Made by a program: the position numbers and the translations under genes
Source: Actinomycetota bacterium
Lineage (GTDB): Bacteria; Actinomycetota; Nitriliruptoria; Nitriliruptorales; Nitriliruptoraceae
Assembly (NCBI GenBank): GCA_019347575.1
Contig: JAHWKY010000008.1
Span: 62,001-126,000 of the forward strand
Reading direction: 5' to 3'
DNA: 64,000 nt
The notes under the pieces: generated by a model
Databases searched by the model: none
Told to the model about the DNA's origin: nothing
What the model saw: the letters and a program-made list of their open reading frames with translations, nothing else
In this document: piece after piece, positions 51,272 to 60,361 of the stretch
Numbering within the stretch: the stretch's first letter is position 1
Layout of the letters: each line of letters begins with the position of its first letter

Positions 51272-52357
51272 TCAGTCGATCGTGATCGTCACCAGGACCT
51301 CGTGCTCACCCGCGAAGTTGCAGCCCCGGAGATCCCACTCGCGGGGCTCGAAGGCGGCGAAGTGGGTCTCCTCCGCGATGGCGCCGCCGCCGCCGCTCGC
51401 GGCCGCGTCGTCGACGAACAGGTCCCAGTCGAGCTTGTTCCACAGCTTGATCGTGATGGTCTTCCCGGAGTACCCGGACAGGTCGACGGTCTGCTCGGTG
51501 ACACTCCCCGGCGCGTTCTCAGGGATCCAGTCGTAACACTCGGGACCGGACATGCCGCCGGGTGTGGCGCTCATGGTGAAGCTCAGGTCGAAGTGCAGGG
51601 GTCCACCGACGCTCCGGGAACTCCCGGTGTCGTCGGAGGTCGCGTAGAACTCACCGTCCTCGCCGTCGGTGTCGAACATCGCGCTGTACCACACCTCCGC
51701 GAGGTGGTGGCCGCTCTCGCCGAGCGGGTTGATCTCGGTGCCCCACCGCACGTCGATCCAGAACCCAGGGACGTACTCGGTGATGGTGGTGCTCACGATG
51801 TTGCCGTCCACGTCGGTCGCCTGGTCTTCGATCACCTGGCAGTCCTCGGCGGCGACGTCACCAGAGACCGTGAAGGTCGTCGAGTACGCGTAGCTCAGGG
51901 CATCGGGGCCCTCCGCGAGGTTGGCGCAGTCGCCGTCGCGCACGTCACCCGAGACCCCCATGAAGTAGTCGTCCGCACCATCGGGTGCGCCCTGACCGCT
52001 CTCCAGCGACGAGACGTGCGGTGAGTGGCGCAGCATCGTCAGAGGGAACGGGTCCCCGGTACCGACATCCATGAGAGCCGTCGTGCTGAACTTGAGTCCG
52101 AACGCCCCCTTCGCTAGGAGTTCGCCGTCGAGCCCCAAGGATTCGTCGTAGGTGACGATCAGCCGGTGCTCGTCGAACGCTGGCACCTCTTCGTTCGCGT
52201 TCGGTGGCAACCAGTTGAGGCTGCCGACCGGGTCGGTCTCCTGCGCATGGCCGGGCACCGACCAGCCGAGTTCGTCGACCGACACGTCGGTGGATGGAGC
52301 CGTGAAGCCGACGACGAGCGCGACGACGACGGCGATGAAGGTTGCGTGACGGAGCAT
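51272..52357 (-). CDS. Secreted protein of unknown function
   Basis: This 361-residue protein has an N-terminal signal sequence (LRHATFIAVVVALVVGFTAP) and an acidic, beta-rich body with two visible halves. Cysteines lie in DGDCANLAEGP, AAEDCQVIED, GPECYDWIPE and LRGCNFAGEH, and could form two disulfides. The ending LRGCNFAGEHEVLVTITID is strongly beta-like. I recognise no family. ATG at 52357 was chosen because GGAGGG lies at normal spacing; the longer frame to 52381 has no such site. It stands alone between the PHP and DUF2254 genes. Confidence 0.72.
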   Translation of the reverse strand: MLRHATFIAVVVALVVGFTAPSTDVSVDELGWSVPGHAQETDPVGSLNWLPPNANEEVPAFDEHRLIVTYDESLGLDGELLAKGAFGLKFSTTALMDVGTGDPFPLTMLRHSPHVSSLESGQGAPDGADDYFMGVSGDVRDGDCANLAEGPDALSYAYSTTFTVSGDVAAEDCQVIEDQATDVDGNIVSTTITEYVPGFWIDVRWGTEINPLGESGHHLAEVWYSAMFDTDGEDGEFYATSDDTGSSRSVGGPLHFDLSFTMSATPGGMSGPECYDWIPENAPGSVTEQTVDLSGYSGKTITIKLWNKLDWDLFVDDAAASGGGGAIAEETHFAAFEPREWDLRGCNFAGEHEVLVTITID

Positions 52358-52436
52358 GGGTTCCCTCCAGGTCTCTCCCACGAGCCTCTCTCCCGGTGAG
52401 ACTTCGCGCTCCGAAGGTCGAGTTCCTGCCTGATCC

Positions 52437-53759
52437 TCAGATCTCTTCCAGGAGTCCCGCAGCCGTGGCGGAGCGTCGGATCCGCTGCACGTCGTGGTCG
52501 AGGTGGCCCACCGACTCGAACGTGGCGACGATCAGCTCGGCTTGGCGCCGAAGCGGCTCCGCTCGGCCGCTCAGATCTGCCCGCTCCACGACGCCGTTCA
52601 GCCGCTCGAGCGTGTGCAGCAGCGCGACGACGACGCCGGGCTGCGGCGCGGCAGCGATCCGGATCTGGTCGAACGCGCGGTGGACGAAGTCGGCGTGCGT
52701 CGGGTCGTGCGGTCGGTACAGGACACGATCGTCAGGTCCCCGCTGGACCCGTGGCGGCAGGTCGCGGGTGAGGAGGTCACCGACGACCGCGCCGAGGCTG
52801 ACGAGGACGTCGTGGGCGGTGGTCGGGTCGTTGATCCCCGGCGACAGCGCCCTCAGGGCGATGTCGACGAGTTGGCGGATGCCGAACAGCACGTCCTGCT
52901 GCATCGTCCGCCCCCGACCGAACCCGAACGCTCCGGTGAGGCGGTCGTTCAGCGCGTCCGGGTCGTCCGGCGGCGGCCACACCGTGACCAGCGGAGCGCC
53001 CTCCGTGACGAAGGTGCCGATCCGGACGTCCAGACTCGCGGATGCGCCCGGTGGCAGGGCGCGCAGGACGCCCTCGCTGTCGAGCTGCTGGACCCACCCG
53101 TCCCGCGGAGCCGGCACGACGTGGGCGTCGCCATGAGGACGGGCGATGTCGGTGACCACGATGTCCTCGCGCTCGCCCGGCGGGGGGAAGAGCGATGCGA
53201 TGCGGTCCCGCGTCTCCTGCGTCACGCGCGCGATGATCTCACCCACCTGCATCGACCGGGCGCTGTGATCGATGAAGGCGACGATGGCGAGGATCGCGGT
53301 GGCGGCCAGCACGACGGCGACCGTGAGCCCCAGGTTCCGCGTGACCGCCGGCTCGCCGTCCGCGATCCCCGACGCTCGGGTCTGGGTCAGCAGCAGCAGC
53401 GCGTACGTGAACGTTCCCACGACCACGCCGATGACCACCTGGCTGAAGCGGTCACGGAGGAAGCCTCGTAGCACGCGGGGCGAGAACTGGCTGGAGGCGA
53501 GCTGGACCGAGACGACCGTGACCGAGAAGACGATACCGGCGACCGTAATCGTCGCCCCGGCGATCGTGGACAGGACCGAGCGTGCGCTGTCCACGCTGGC
53601 GCTCAGCAGTATCGGCACATCCCCGAGCTGGGGTCCGTAGCGCTCGTCAGCGGTGGTGACGAGCCAGGTCGCGAGCGCTGCCGCGACCACGAACAGGGCG
53701 GGGATGTAGAACAGGCTGCCGCGGACCCGCTCGGCGATGGCGCGCAGACGGATGAGCAC
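52437..53759 (-). CDS. DUF2254-type membrane protein
   Basis: This 440-residue protein has four membrane helices in the first 170 residues, including FYIPALFVVAAALATWLV and TIAGATITVAGIVFSVTVVS. The DUF2254 core follows with VQLASSQFSPRVLRGFLRDR, a soluble domain with DGWVQQLDSEGVL, and the conserved SPGINDPTTAHDVLVSLG. DUF2254 proteins have no established function. The GTG start at 53759 lies three bases after the stop of the peptidase gene, so the pair is likely co-transcribed. Confidence 0.85.
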   Translation of the reverse strand: MLIRLRAIAERVRGSLFYIPALFVVAAALATWLVTTADERYGPQLGDVPILLSASVDSARSVLSTIAGATITVAGIVFSVTVVSVQLASSQFSPRVLRGFLRDRFSQVVIGVVVGTFTYALLLLTQTRASGIADGEPAVTRNLGLTVAVVLAATAILAIVAFIDHSARSMQVGEIIARVTQETRDRIASLFPPPGEREDIVVTDIARPHGDAHVVPAPRDGWVQQLDSEGVLRALPPGASASLDVRIGTFVTEGAPLVTVWPPPDDPDALNDRLTGAFGFGRGRTMQQDVLFGIRQLVDIALRALSPGINDPTTAHDVLVSLGAVVGDLLTRDLPPRVQRGPDDRVLYRPHDPTHADFVHRAFDQIRIAAAPQPGVVVALLHTLERLNGVVERADLSGRAEPLRRQAELIVATFESVGHLDHDVQRIRRSATAAGLLEEI

Positions 53760-53762
53760 GGT

Positions 53763-55202
53763 TCAGCGGCGCAGCAGATCGGCGCGCCCCGCCAGCTCCT
53801 GGAACAGCAACGCCTCGCTGAGGCAGGCCTTGAGGAAGTCCCCCAGGTGGAGCGACTCGTCCTCGCCGTGGGCGTTGGTGCGCGGGTCCTCGAGCCCGGT
53901 GAGCAGGCACGGCGCACCACCGAACGCGTCACTGAACGGCTGCACGAACGGGATGGAACCGCCGCACCCGATGAGCGCCGGGGCGCGGCCGAAGGCCGCG
54001 GTCATCGAAGCGGTCGCGGCGTCGAACGCCGGTCCCTCCGGGTCGGTCACCCAGGCGGGGTTGTGCGCCCCGACCTCGGTGTGGAGCTGCAGGCCCCACG
54101 GCACGTGGGCGCGGAGGTGCTCCTCGACGAGATGGAGGCCGCGTTCGGGATCCTGACCCGGCGCGAAACGGAGGGAGAGCTTGGCGCGCGCCTCGGCGAC
54201 GAGCTGGTTGGAGGCGTCCCGCACGGATGGGGCGTCGACACCGATGACGGTGATGGTGGGCTGGAGCCAGATCCGCTCCCACAGTCCGAGGTCGGGGTCG
54301 CCGGTCCACGCGACGCCCTCGAGCACACCGGCTTCCTCGCGGATGGCGTCGGCGTCGTCGCCGAGCGCCCCGATGAGCTCGCGTTCGCGCTGGCTCGGCG
54401 CGCGGACGTCGTCGTGGAAGCCGGGGACGGCGGGGCGCCCCTGGTCGTCGTGCAGGCACGCGAGGAGGCGGGTCAGCCCGGTCAGCGCGTCGGGGATGGG
54501 GCCGCCCCACATGCCGCTGTGCACCGGCTGCTCGAGCGCCCGCAGCGTGACGTACAGCTCCCCCATGCCGCGCAGGCTGTAGGTGAGCCCGGGCCAGCCG
54601 ACCTTCCAGTTGGTCAGGTCGGTCAGGACGATCACGTCAGCGACGAGCACGTCACGGTAGGCCTTCAGGAACTCCGCGAGGTGGGGCGAGCCGATCTCCT
54701 CCTCCCCCTCGATGATGACCTTCACGTTGACCGGCAGCGCCTCGCGCGTGCGCAGCCACGCCTCGACGGCCGCGACGTGGACCATGATCCCGGCCTTGTC
54801 GTCCGCAGCGCCGCGCCCGTACAGCCGGCGGTCGCGTTCCGTTGGCTCGAACGGCGGCGAGGTCCAGTTCTGGGGTGTGCCGACCGGTTGGACATCGTGG
54901 TGCGCGTACAGCAGGACGGTCGGGGCGCCGTCACCGGCCTCGAGCCACTCGCCGTACACGTACGGGTGGGTGTCCTCGAGCTCCAGCCGGCGCACCTCGT
55001 TCAGCCCGGCGGCCTCCAGGTGGCGCGCGGTGAGCTCCGCCGAGCGGCGTACCGGTTCGTGGTCGTGTCCCGCGAAGCTGATCGAGGGGATCTCGACGAG
55101 GTCACGGAGCCGGTTGACGGTGTGGTCGAACCTCCGGGCGACCTCCTCGGCCACGTCCTCGAGGCCCACCGGGACGACGGTCTCGTCGGGCAGGTCGGTC
55201 AC
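53763..55202 (-). CDS. M20-family metallopeptidase (dipeptidase type)
   Basis: This protein of about 479 residues is a zinc-dependent exopeptidase of the M20 family, cytosolic judging by the absence of a signal. Metal-site motifs are VLLYAHHDVQPVG, LYGRGAADDKAGIMVHVAAV and VIIEGEEEIGSPHL, with later ligands in NAHGEDESLHLGDF. The dimerisation domain begins near YSLRGMGELYVTLRALEQPV. GTG at 55202 was chosen because GGAG lies eight bases upstream. A longer frame to 55298 adds an atypical Cys-rich start. It precedes the DUF2254 gene. Confidence 0.9.
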   Translation of the reverse strand: MTDLPDETVVPVGLEDVAEEVARRFDHTVNRLRDLVEIPSISFAGHDHEPVRRSAELTARHLEAAGLNEVRRLELEDTHPYVYGEWLEAGDGAPTVLLYAHHDVQPVGTPQNWTSPPFEPTERDRRLYGRGAADDKAGIMVHVAAVEAWLRTREALPVNVKVIIEGEEEIGSPHLAEFLKAYRDVLVADVIVLTDLTNWKVGWPGLTYSLRGMGELYVTLRALEQPVHSGMWGGPIPDALTGLTRLLACLHDDQGRPAVPGFHDDVRAPSQRERELIGALGDDADAIREEAGVLEGVAWTGDPDLGLWERIWLQPTITVIGVDAPSVRDASNQLVAEARAKLSLRFAPGQDPERGLHLVEEHLRAHVPWGLQLHTEVGAHNPAWVTDPEGPAFDAATASMTAAFGRAPALIGCGGSIPFVQPFSDAFGGAPCLLTGLEDPRTNAHGEDESLHLGDFLKACLSEALLFQELAGRADLLRR

Positions 55203-55293
55203 GTGCACGGCTCCGAGGTCGGCGGGGCCGCAGTCTGCCCCATCCACCACCCGCGGGGTCTCGGCGGCCGTGTCCCCTCCGCATCCGCGCTGG

Positions 55294-55322
55294 TACATCG
55301 CAACCGTGGAGGATGCGATGTA
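55294..55322. promoter_or_regulatory. 9-bp inverted repeat upstream of the M20 gene
   Basis: TACATCGCA (55294-55302) is repeated inverted as TGCGATGTA (55314-55322) across 11 bases. A second dyad around CATCGATG follows at 55321-55339. They lie between the M20 start and the stop of the PHP fusion gene on the same strand. They suggest an operator or a terminator. Confidence 0.55.
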
Positions 55323-55353
55323 GCAACATCGATGTGCTAGACGGGCGCTGGTC

Positions 55354-58300
55354 TCACGCGGGGTCGATGAGGTAGACGGCAGCGGAGTTTCGCTCGGGCA
55401 GGGTCACGTCGATGCCGCCCCGCAGCTGCTCCGTCCCGAACGTGCCCAGCACCTCGCCGGTCACCAGGTCGGTGAGCGTGAACGCGCCGTCGCCCCGCAC
55501 GCCCCGCAGCGCCACCGACCTCGTGGCGCCCTCGGCGTCCTGGCGGTAGACGGCGACCGCCCCGCGCTGCGATGCCGCGTCCCAGAACTGCAGGCCCGTC
55601 CAGGTGTCGCCCGGCAGCGGATCGTCCAGCAGCGGGTAGGTCAGCGAGGTGAACCGGTCGCGGTGCGTCTTGTACCGCTCGACCCACGCCGCAGCGACGT
55701 CGAGCTCGTCCTCGGTGAAGCGGGTGAGGTCGCGGAAGAACGTGACGTGGCTGCCCAGCATCGTCGCCGCGAGGTAGTCGGCCGACCAGCCCTGCCCGGT
55801 GCGCGACATCGCGCCCTGGCCGATGGTGGAGCCGGGGACGTACGGGGCGAGCACCCAGAGGTTGTGCAGCGCCTCGTTGGGGCGGGGCCCGCCGTTGGCG
55901 TACCACGACGGCCCGCGCGCGGCCGACTCGAACGGGAACAGCCGGTAGTCGTTGGTCTCGTCGATCTGGAAGGTCACGTCCGGGTAGCTGACGATGAGCC
56001 GGTCCACCATCGCCACGAACTCCTCGCGGTACTCGTACGCGTCGACCCCATCGGCGCCGAGGCAGTCGACCCACGCGAGGAAGTCGAACTTGAAGTAGCG
56101 CGCCCCGTAGAGGTCGATGGCGCGGCGGATGCGCGACTCGATGTGATCGATGAGGACGCCGTCGGGGCCCAGGCCCCGCGGGTTCCAGGTCCCGAGACCG
56201 GCCTCGTTCGACGACGAGTCCGGCTCGACCGTGTTGTAGACCGCGAGCCCGTCGCCGACCGGGGTGCACGCCCAGGTCGGGTTGTCGCGGTACGCCTGCG
56301 CCGCGGGGTTGAACTGCATCGGCGTGAACCACAGGCCCAGCCGCATCCCGCCGTTGTCGGCGAGCACGTCCCGGACCGCGGTGAACTCGCTGTCGGGGAA
56401 CCGCGGCGGCCACCCGGTGGTGTCGGCGCGCGGCTCGGGGCAGTCGGGCGAGTCGGGACACCAGTCACCGGAGGCTGCCTGCCAGCCGTCGTCGAGCACG
56501 AACGTCTCGATCCCGATGCGTCCCGCGAGCTGCGCCTGACGCACGGTCTCGTCGAGGTCCATGTCGTCCTTGGCGCCCGTGGAGATGCGGTTGGAGTCGA
56601 CGCCGTTGGAGTTGAACACCACGTCGCCGACCTTCCAGCCCGACCAGGCGTGCTCGGTGAGGTAGCGGTGGTGCTGCCAGGGCTCGTCGTCGGCGTCCGC
56701 CCCGAACCCGGAGAACACCCGCTCCAGCTCGAGCGGGGCGCCGGGGCGCACGACCCGGGTGCGCATCTCGGCCGGCGTGGGGTTGTCGACGTGAACGTCG
56801 CTCTCGAACGGACCGAGGTAGGCGAGGTCGTCGCCGAGGTCGACGTGGACACGTGCCTGCGCGCCGTCGAACGCCGCTCGCGACGAGTCGTAGTTGACCC
56901 GCTGGAGCACCGCGAACCAGCGCGGATCGTCGCCGGTCGCGAGGTCGCCGTCGCTGTCGATGCTCAGCCACTGGGCCGTGACGTCGAGCGTCTCGCCGGT
57001 CGTGGTGTGGCGGTGGTCCTGGCCGGCGTGCGATCCACCGAACGGCTCGACCGCGGGCGCCCACTCGAACACGTCGTCGGAGCCGCGCCAGTCGTAGCCC
57101 GCGTTGAAGTGGTGCGCCGCGACCGCGGCACCCTCCAGCCCGTCGGCGACCTCTAGCGTGTACCCGGTGTACCGGCCCGGCAGCAGGACAGTGGTGTCGA
57201 TCTGGTAGCCGGCGATGCCGGGGTAGAGCGTGTACGTCCGCTGGGCCGCAGGTACGCCCGACAGCGCGAGGTCGAACGTGACCGCCAGACCACCGCCCGC
57301 CACCTGCGTCGAGCGGACGTCGGTGACGTCGAGCGCGAGGTTCAGCGCCTCGCGCCGGCCTGCCACGTCGAGGTGGAACTCGTGGCTGTTGCTGACGGTG
57401 AGGTCGGTGCGCAGATCGGTCATCGCGGTGGTGCGGAAGCCGTCGCCCGCCCACGTCCGCGACACGACGTCGTTGGTCAGCGTGACCTCGTCCCCGTCGA
57501 CCACGAGCCGCACCGGCGAGTCGCGGCTCGGGGCGTCGCCGCTGAGGTAGATCGGAGAGGACAGCGCGGCCATCAGCAGGCGGTTGCGGCAGTAGGTCGT
57601 GTCGCCGCCGAGGGCGTCGTCGCACGCCGTCGCGCGCTCGTCGGGCGCGTCCTCACCGAACACCTCTACCCGGAGCCAGGTCGTGCCCTCGGGGGCGGTC
57701 AGGACCTGCTCGAAGTCGTCGCTGTCGACCTGCACGTCGCCGAACGGGGCCGCCCCCTCGTCGGTCACGACCCGCAGCAGCGTCCCGGCGGCGTGCTCCG
57801 CGCGGATCCGGATGGTCGAGGACGCCGGGAGGGTGTCGCCGATCATGGCATCCCAGACGCCGTCGCCGTCGGTATCCGCGTCGATGAAGACCCGTGGTCC
57901 CTTCGACACGGGAGGCTGGTGACTGATCGTCGTTCGGCCCGCGGCCAGCGCCTCGAGGACGCCCCGCTCGGACCGGTCGGTCACGTACACCCAGGTGGTC
58001 GGCTGGCCGACGCCGTTGCCCGGCGTGGTCGCCTTCCAGTGGTTGTCGCTGCCTCCGGTCGCCCCGACGTGGTGACCCGCGTCGAGGAAGTCGTTGTAGA
58101 ACCTCAGCGCGGTGTCGTTGTTGGAGCCCGACGGCAGCGGCGGCTGGTAGGGCCAGGGGATGTTCCACACCTCGATGGTGTCGGGCACGACGTCGTGGCC
58201 GTAGCCCCAGTCGAAATCGGCGAGGTCGTGGGTGGCCGAGTCCACCGGATGGTTGATCTGGAACACCCCGTCCGCCTCACGCAGCGCGTCGGCGATGGCG

Positions 58301-58800
58301 TTCACGTCGTCCGCATCGGTGTCGCCGTCACCGTCACGGTCCTTGTCGTACACCTCCGTGGCGCCGTGCATCTGGGCGTGGCCGGACAGCGACTTCTCGT
58401 ACGAGCGCACCGGGGTGACCCCGTACGCCCCGAAGCCCGGCGAGGTGTGGCTGCGCACGTCGTTGTGGTCGGTGATGGCGAGGTAGTCCAGGCCGCGCGT
58501 CGAGGCGATCCGGAACTGCTCCTCGACCGACCAACCGTAGGTGTAGAACTCGTCCGTCCCGGTGTTGTCGTCGTCCGGACCGGACCACACGTCGTGGCTG
58601 TGGTGGGTGTGGACGTGCAGGTCCCCCGCGATCCACTCGCCGTCCGCTGGGTCGGCGGGCGGGGCGGGAGCAGCGGGCCCGAACGGTCGGGCGGATGTGC
58701 CCGGCACGGCGAGTTCGCTGCGGGTGGTACCGGGGAGCGTCGCGCCGAGCGACGCCGCCCCGAGCGCGAGGACGGTCAGCAGGGTCAACGGGCGTCGCAC
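55354..58800 (-). CDS. Secreted PHP-domain / alpha-galactosidase-like (GH36-type) fusion
   Basis: This 1148-residue protein has a signal peptide, then a PHP domain with IAGDLHVHTHHSHD (about 59-70), LDYLAITDHNDVRSH, FQINHPVDS and GATGGSDNHW (to about 350). A beta-sandwich follows, and then a barrel like clan-D alpha-galactosidases. FVLDDGWQ (about 768), YFKFDFLAWVDC (about 903, candidate nucleophile Asp) and QIDETNDYR (about 947, candidate acid/base) mark the site. A C-terminal beta domain ends the chain. It may process a phosphorylated or complex galactoside outside the cell, which is inference. I do not know a described fusion of this kind. It overlaps nothing on its strand. Confidence 0.82.
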   Translation of the reverse strand: MRRPLTLLTVLALGAASLGATLPGTTRSELAVPGTSARPFGPAAPAPPADPADGEWIAGDLHVHTHHSHDVWSGPDDDNTGTDEFYTYGWSVEEQFRIASTRGLDYLAITDHNDVRSHTSPGFGAYGVTPVRSYEKSLSGHAQMHGATEVYDKDRDGDGDTDADDVNAIADALREADGVFQINHPVDSATHDLADFDWGYGHDVVPDTIEVWNIPWPYQPPLPSGSNNDTALRFYNDFLDAGHHVGATGGSDNHWKATTPGNGVGQPTTWVYVTDRSERGVLEALAAGRTTISHQPPVSKGPRVFIDADTDGDGVWDAMIGDTLPASSTIRIRAEHAAGTLLRVVTDEGAAPFGDVQVDSDDFEQVLTAPEGTTWLRVEVFGEDAPDERATACDDALGGDTTYCRNRLLMAALSSPIYLSGDAPSRDSPVRLVVDGDEVTLTNDVVSRTWAGDGFRTTAMTDLRTDLTVSNSHEFHLDVAGRREALNLALDVTDVRSTQVAGGGLAVTFDLALSGVPAAQRTYTLYPGIAGYQIDTTVLLPGRYTGYTLEVADGLEGAAVAAHHFNAGYDWRGSDDVFEWAPAVEPFGGSHAGQDHRHTTTGETLDVTAQWLSIDSDGDLATGDDPRWFAVLQRVNYDSSRAAFDGAQARVHVDLGDDLAYLGPFESDVHVDNPTPAEMRTRVVRPGAPLELERVFSGFGADADDEPWQHHRYLTEHAWSGWKVGDVVFNSNGVDSNRISTGAKDDMDLDETVRQAQLAGRIGIETFVLDDGWQAASGDWCPDSPDCPEPRADTTGWPPRFPDSEFTAVRDVLADNGGMRLGLWFTPMQFNPAAQAYRDNPTWACTPVGDGLAVYNTVEPDSSSNEAGLGTWNPRGLGPDGVLIDHIESRIRRAIDLYGARYFKFDFLAWVDCLGADGVDAYEYREEFVAMVDRLIVSYPDVTFQIDETNDYRLFPFESAARGPSWYANGGPRPNEALHNLWVLAPYVPGSTIGQGAMSRTGQGWSADYLAATMLGSHVTFFRDLTRFTEDELDVAAAWVERYKTHRDRFTSLTYPLLDDPLPGDTWTGLQFWDAASQRGAVAVYRQDAEGATRSVALRGVRGDGAFTLTDLVTGEVLGTFGTEQLRGGIDVTLPERNSAAVYLIDPA

Positions 58801-59082
58801 GGCTCAGGCCTCCGTGTCGTGGTGTTGCCCCAGCGGTCACGCCCCGTCACGAGTACGGGTCCGCTGACGTCGGGGCAGGTCGCCTCGGCGGCGACCGCGA
58901 GCGCGGTGGCCGCGGTGAGCACGAGGAGCGAACGGGCGCGCAGCATCGGAGGGATCCCCAAGGAAAGAGCTGACGGCGGTGTCACGGTTGGCTTCGACGT
59001 CGGGGCGCTGGCCTCCTGCCCGTCCACAGGCCCAACCTGCTTCTCCCCCTCGGCGTACGCTTCCGGTCGTAGGGTCACGGGC

Positions 59083-59571
59083 ATGGAAGGTCGCCTGATG
59101 CAGCCGCCACCGGCCGGCACGACCGGGCTGACGTACGCGGACCTCGCACGCTTCCCCGAGGGCGATCGCAACCGCTACGAGCTGATCGACGGGGAGCTGC
59201 TCGTGACCCCAGCGCCGGTGAAGCGCCACCAACTCGCGGTCGCGAACATCGTCCACGCGTTCGTCGGTTACACGCGGGAGCACGGTGGGCAGGTCCTGCC
59301 CGCTCCGACCGATGTCCGGGCCACGGACGAGACCCTGCTGGAGCCAGATGTCGTGCTGATCGTCGCCTCCGAGGTCGACCCCGACGAGGACCGGTTCGTG
59401 CGGGGCGCGCCGAGCCTGGTGGTGGAGGTGTCGTCGCCGTCGACGCGACACACGGACCTCGTGGGTAAGCGGCGCGTCTACGAGCCGCCGATGCTGCTCG
59501 ATGCGGTGCGTTTCCCCGGCTTCACGATGCCGGTCCCCGACGCGCTCGGCCGCCGGCCCGGACCTGCGTAG
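59083..59571 (+). CDS. Uma2-like (DUF820) endonuclease-fold protein, internally shortened
   Basis: This 162-residue protein matches the Uma2/DUF820 restriction-fold family at both ends. It has LTYADLARFPEGDRNRYELI with DGELLVTPAP, EPDVVLIVASE and PSLVVEVSSPSTRHTDLVGK. Right after KRRVYE, where the family has a long GVxEYWLVDP-containing segment, the chain jumps to the family end VRFPGFTMPVPDALG. About 40-45 residues are lost, so the protein may be inactive. Start is ATG at 59083 or 59098, both with weak ribosome sites. The family is common in actinobacteria, and its role is unknown. Confidence 0.78.
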   Translation: MEGRLMQPPPAGTTGLTYADLARFPEGDRNRYELIDGELLVTPAPVKRHQLAVANIVHAFVGYTREHGGQVLPAPTDVRATDETLLEPDVVLIVASEVDPDEDRFVRGAPSLVVEVSSPSTRHTDLVGKRRVYEPPMLLDAVRFPGFTMPVPDALGRRPGPA

Positions 59572-59577
59572 CGTCGA

Positions 59578-60180
59578 TCACTCCGCTTGGCCGTAGATGG
59601 CTGCCGCGAGCGAGCGGTCACAGCCGCTCGCTCGTAACGTGGCCTCGCGACGCTCGATGTCCCCGCGCGTGGGTGCGATCGATGCCAAGCCGATCGCGGC
59701 GAGGACCAGGCCGATCAGGTACGGCCACAGCGCCTCGACCAGGAAGCTGCCGACGAAACCGAACAGGGCCGCGCTCTCGGCGAAGGCGATCCCGAGGAAC
59801 ATCCATGTCGAGTAGGAGCGTGCCAGCTCCGATGCTCCGGAGCAGTCCAGCGGGAGGCGGCGCGCCCACCACACGCCACCCAGCGCCACGATGCCGAGAC
59901 CGACGACACCGGCAGCGACCGCCCCGGTGCTGGCCTGGGCCGGCTCGTCCGACGGGAAGATGAACAGCAGCACGACGAGGAACAGCGCGTTCGACGCCCC
60001 GAACGAGAGGAACACGCTGCGCAGCTGGGTGATGCTCGGCGTGGACGCGTCGTCCTTCCGCAGAGCGCGCATGCGCACGAGGTGCACGAACGGCACGAAC
60101 AGGAGTAACAGGCCGGACAACGCGGGGCGCCAACCCGGATCCTGCGTGGTGCCGAGGGCCGAAGTGGATGGCTCTCCCAC
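59578..60180 (-). CDS. Five-helix membrane protein with a c-subunit-like helix pair
   Basis: This 200-residue membrane protein has about five hydrophobic segments. The last two, STWMFLGIAFAESAALFGFV followed by SFLVEALWPYLIGLVL, resemble the hairpin of ATP synthase subunit c (the GxAxAE pattern), with a Glu inside the helix. A family function is not known to me. GTG at 60180 was chosen because GGAGG lies seven bases upstream; the longer frame upstream is low-complexity. It ends convergent with the Uma2-like gene. The first helix is LSGLLLLFVPFVHLVRMRAL. Confidence 0.72.
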   Translation of the reverse strand: MGEPSTSALGTTQDPGWRPALSGLLLLFVPFVHLVRMRALRKDDASTPSITQLRSVFLSFGASNALFLVVLLFIFPSDEPAQASTGAVAAGVVGLGIVALGGVWWARRLPLDCSGASELARSYSTWMFLGIAFAESAALFGFVGSFLVEALWPYLIGLVLAAIGLASIAPTRGDIERREATLRASGCDRSLAAAIYGQAE

Positions 60181-60306
60181 GCTCGTCCTCCCAACCGGAC
60201 GGCAACGCCGCGACCCTACGTCGTCCCGGTCTCCCCGGCCACCGCCGTCCGGACCGTGCGAGGATGTGGATCGACGCTGCGGATGCAGCGTCGCCAGAGC
60301 AAGGGC

Positions 60307-60337
60307 GACGCCCCCGCCGGGGGGAGGCGGGGGCGTC
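60307..60337 (-). terminator. 12-bp hairpin terminator after the CocE/NonD gene
   Basis: GACGCCCCCGCC (60307-60318) and GGCGGGGGCGTC (60326-60337) pair perfectly across a 7-base loop. It starts 24 bases past the stop of the minus-strand hydrolase gene, where a terminator is expected. No U run is visible, as is common in high-GC genomes. Confidence 0.75.
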
Positions 60338-60361
60338 ATGGGGGGTCTGGAGATCGGCCGG

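Noticed and set aside
58785-58946. Small secreted peptide of about 53 residues starting MLRARS
   Set aside because: It has a signal-like stretch, but it overlaps the start of the PHP fusion gene, lacks a ribosome site and has no recognised homologue. The 282 bases from 58801 to 59082 otherwise show nothing clear.
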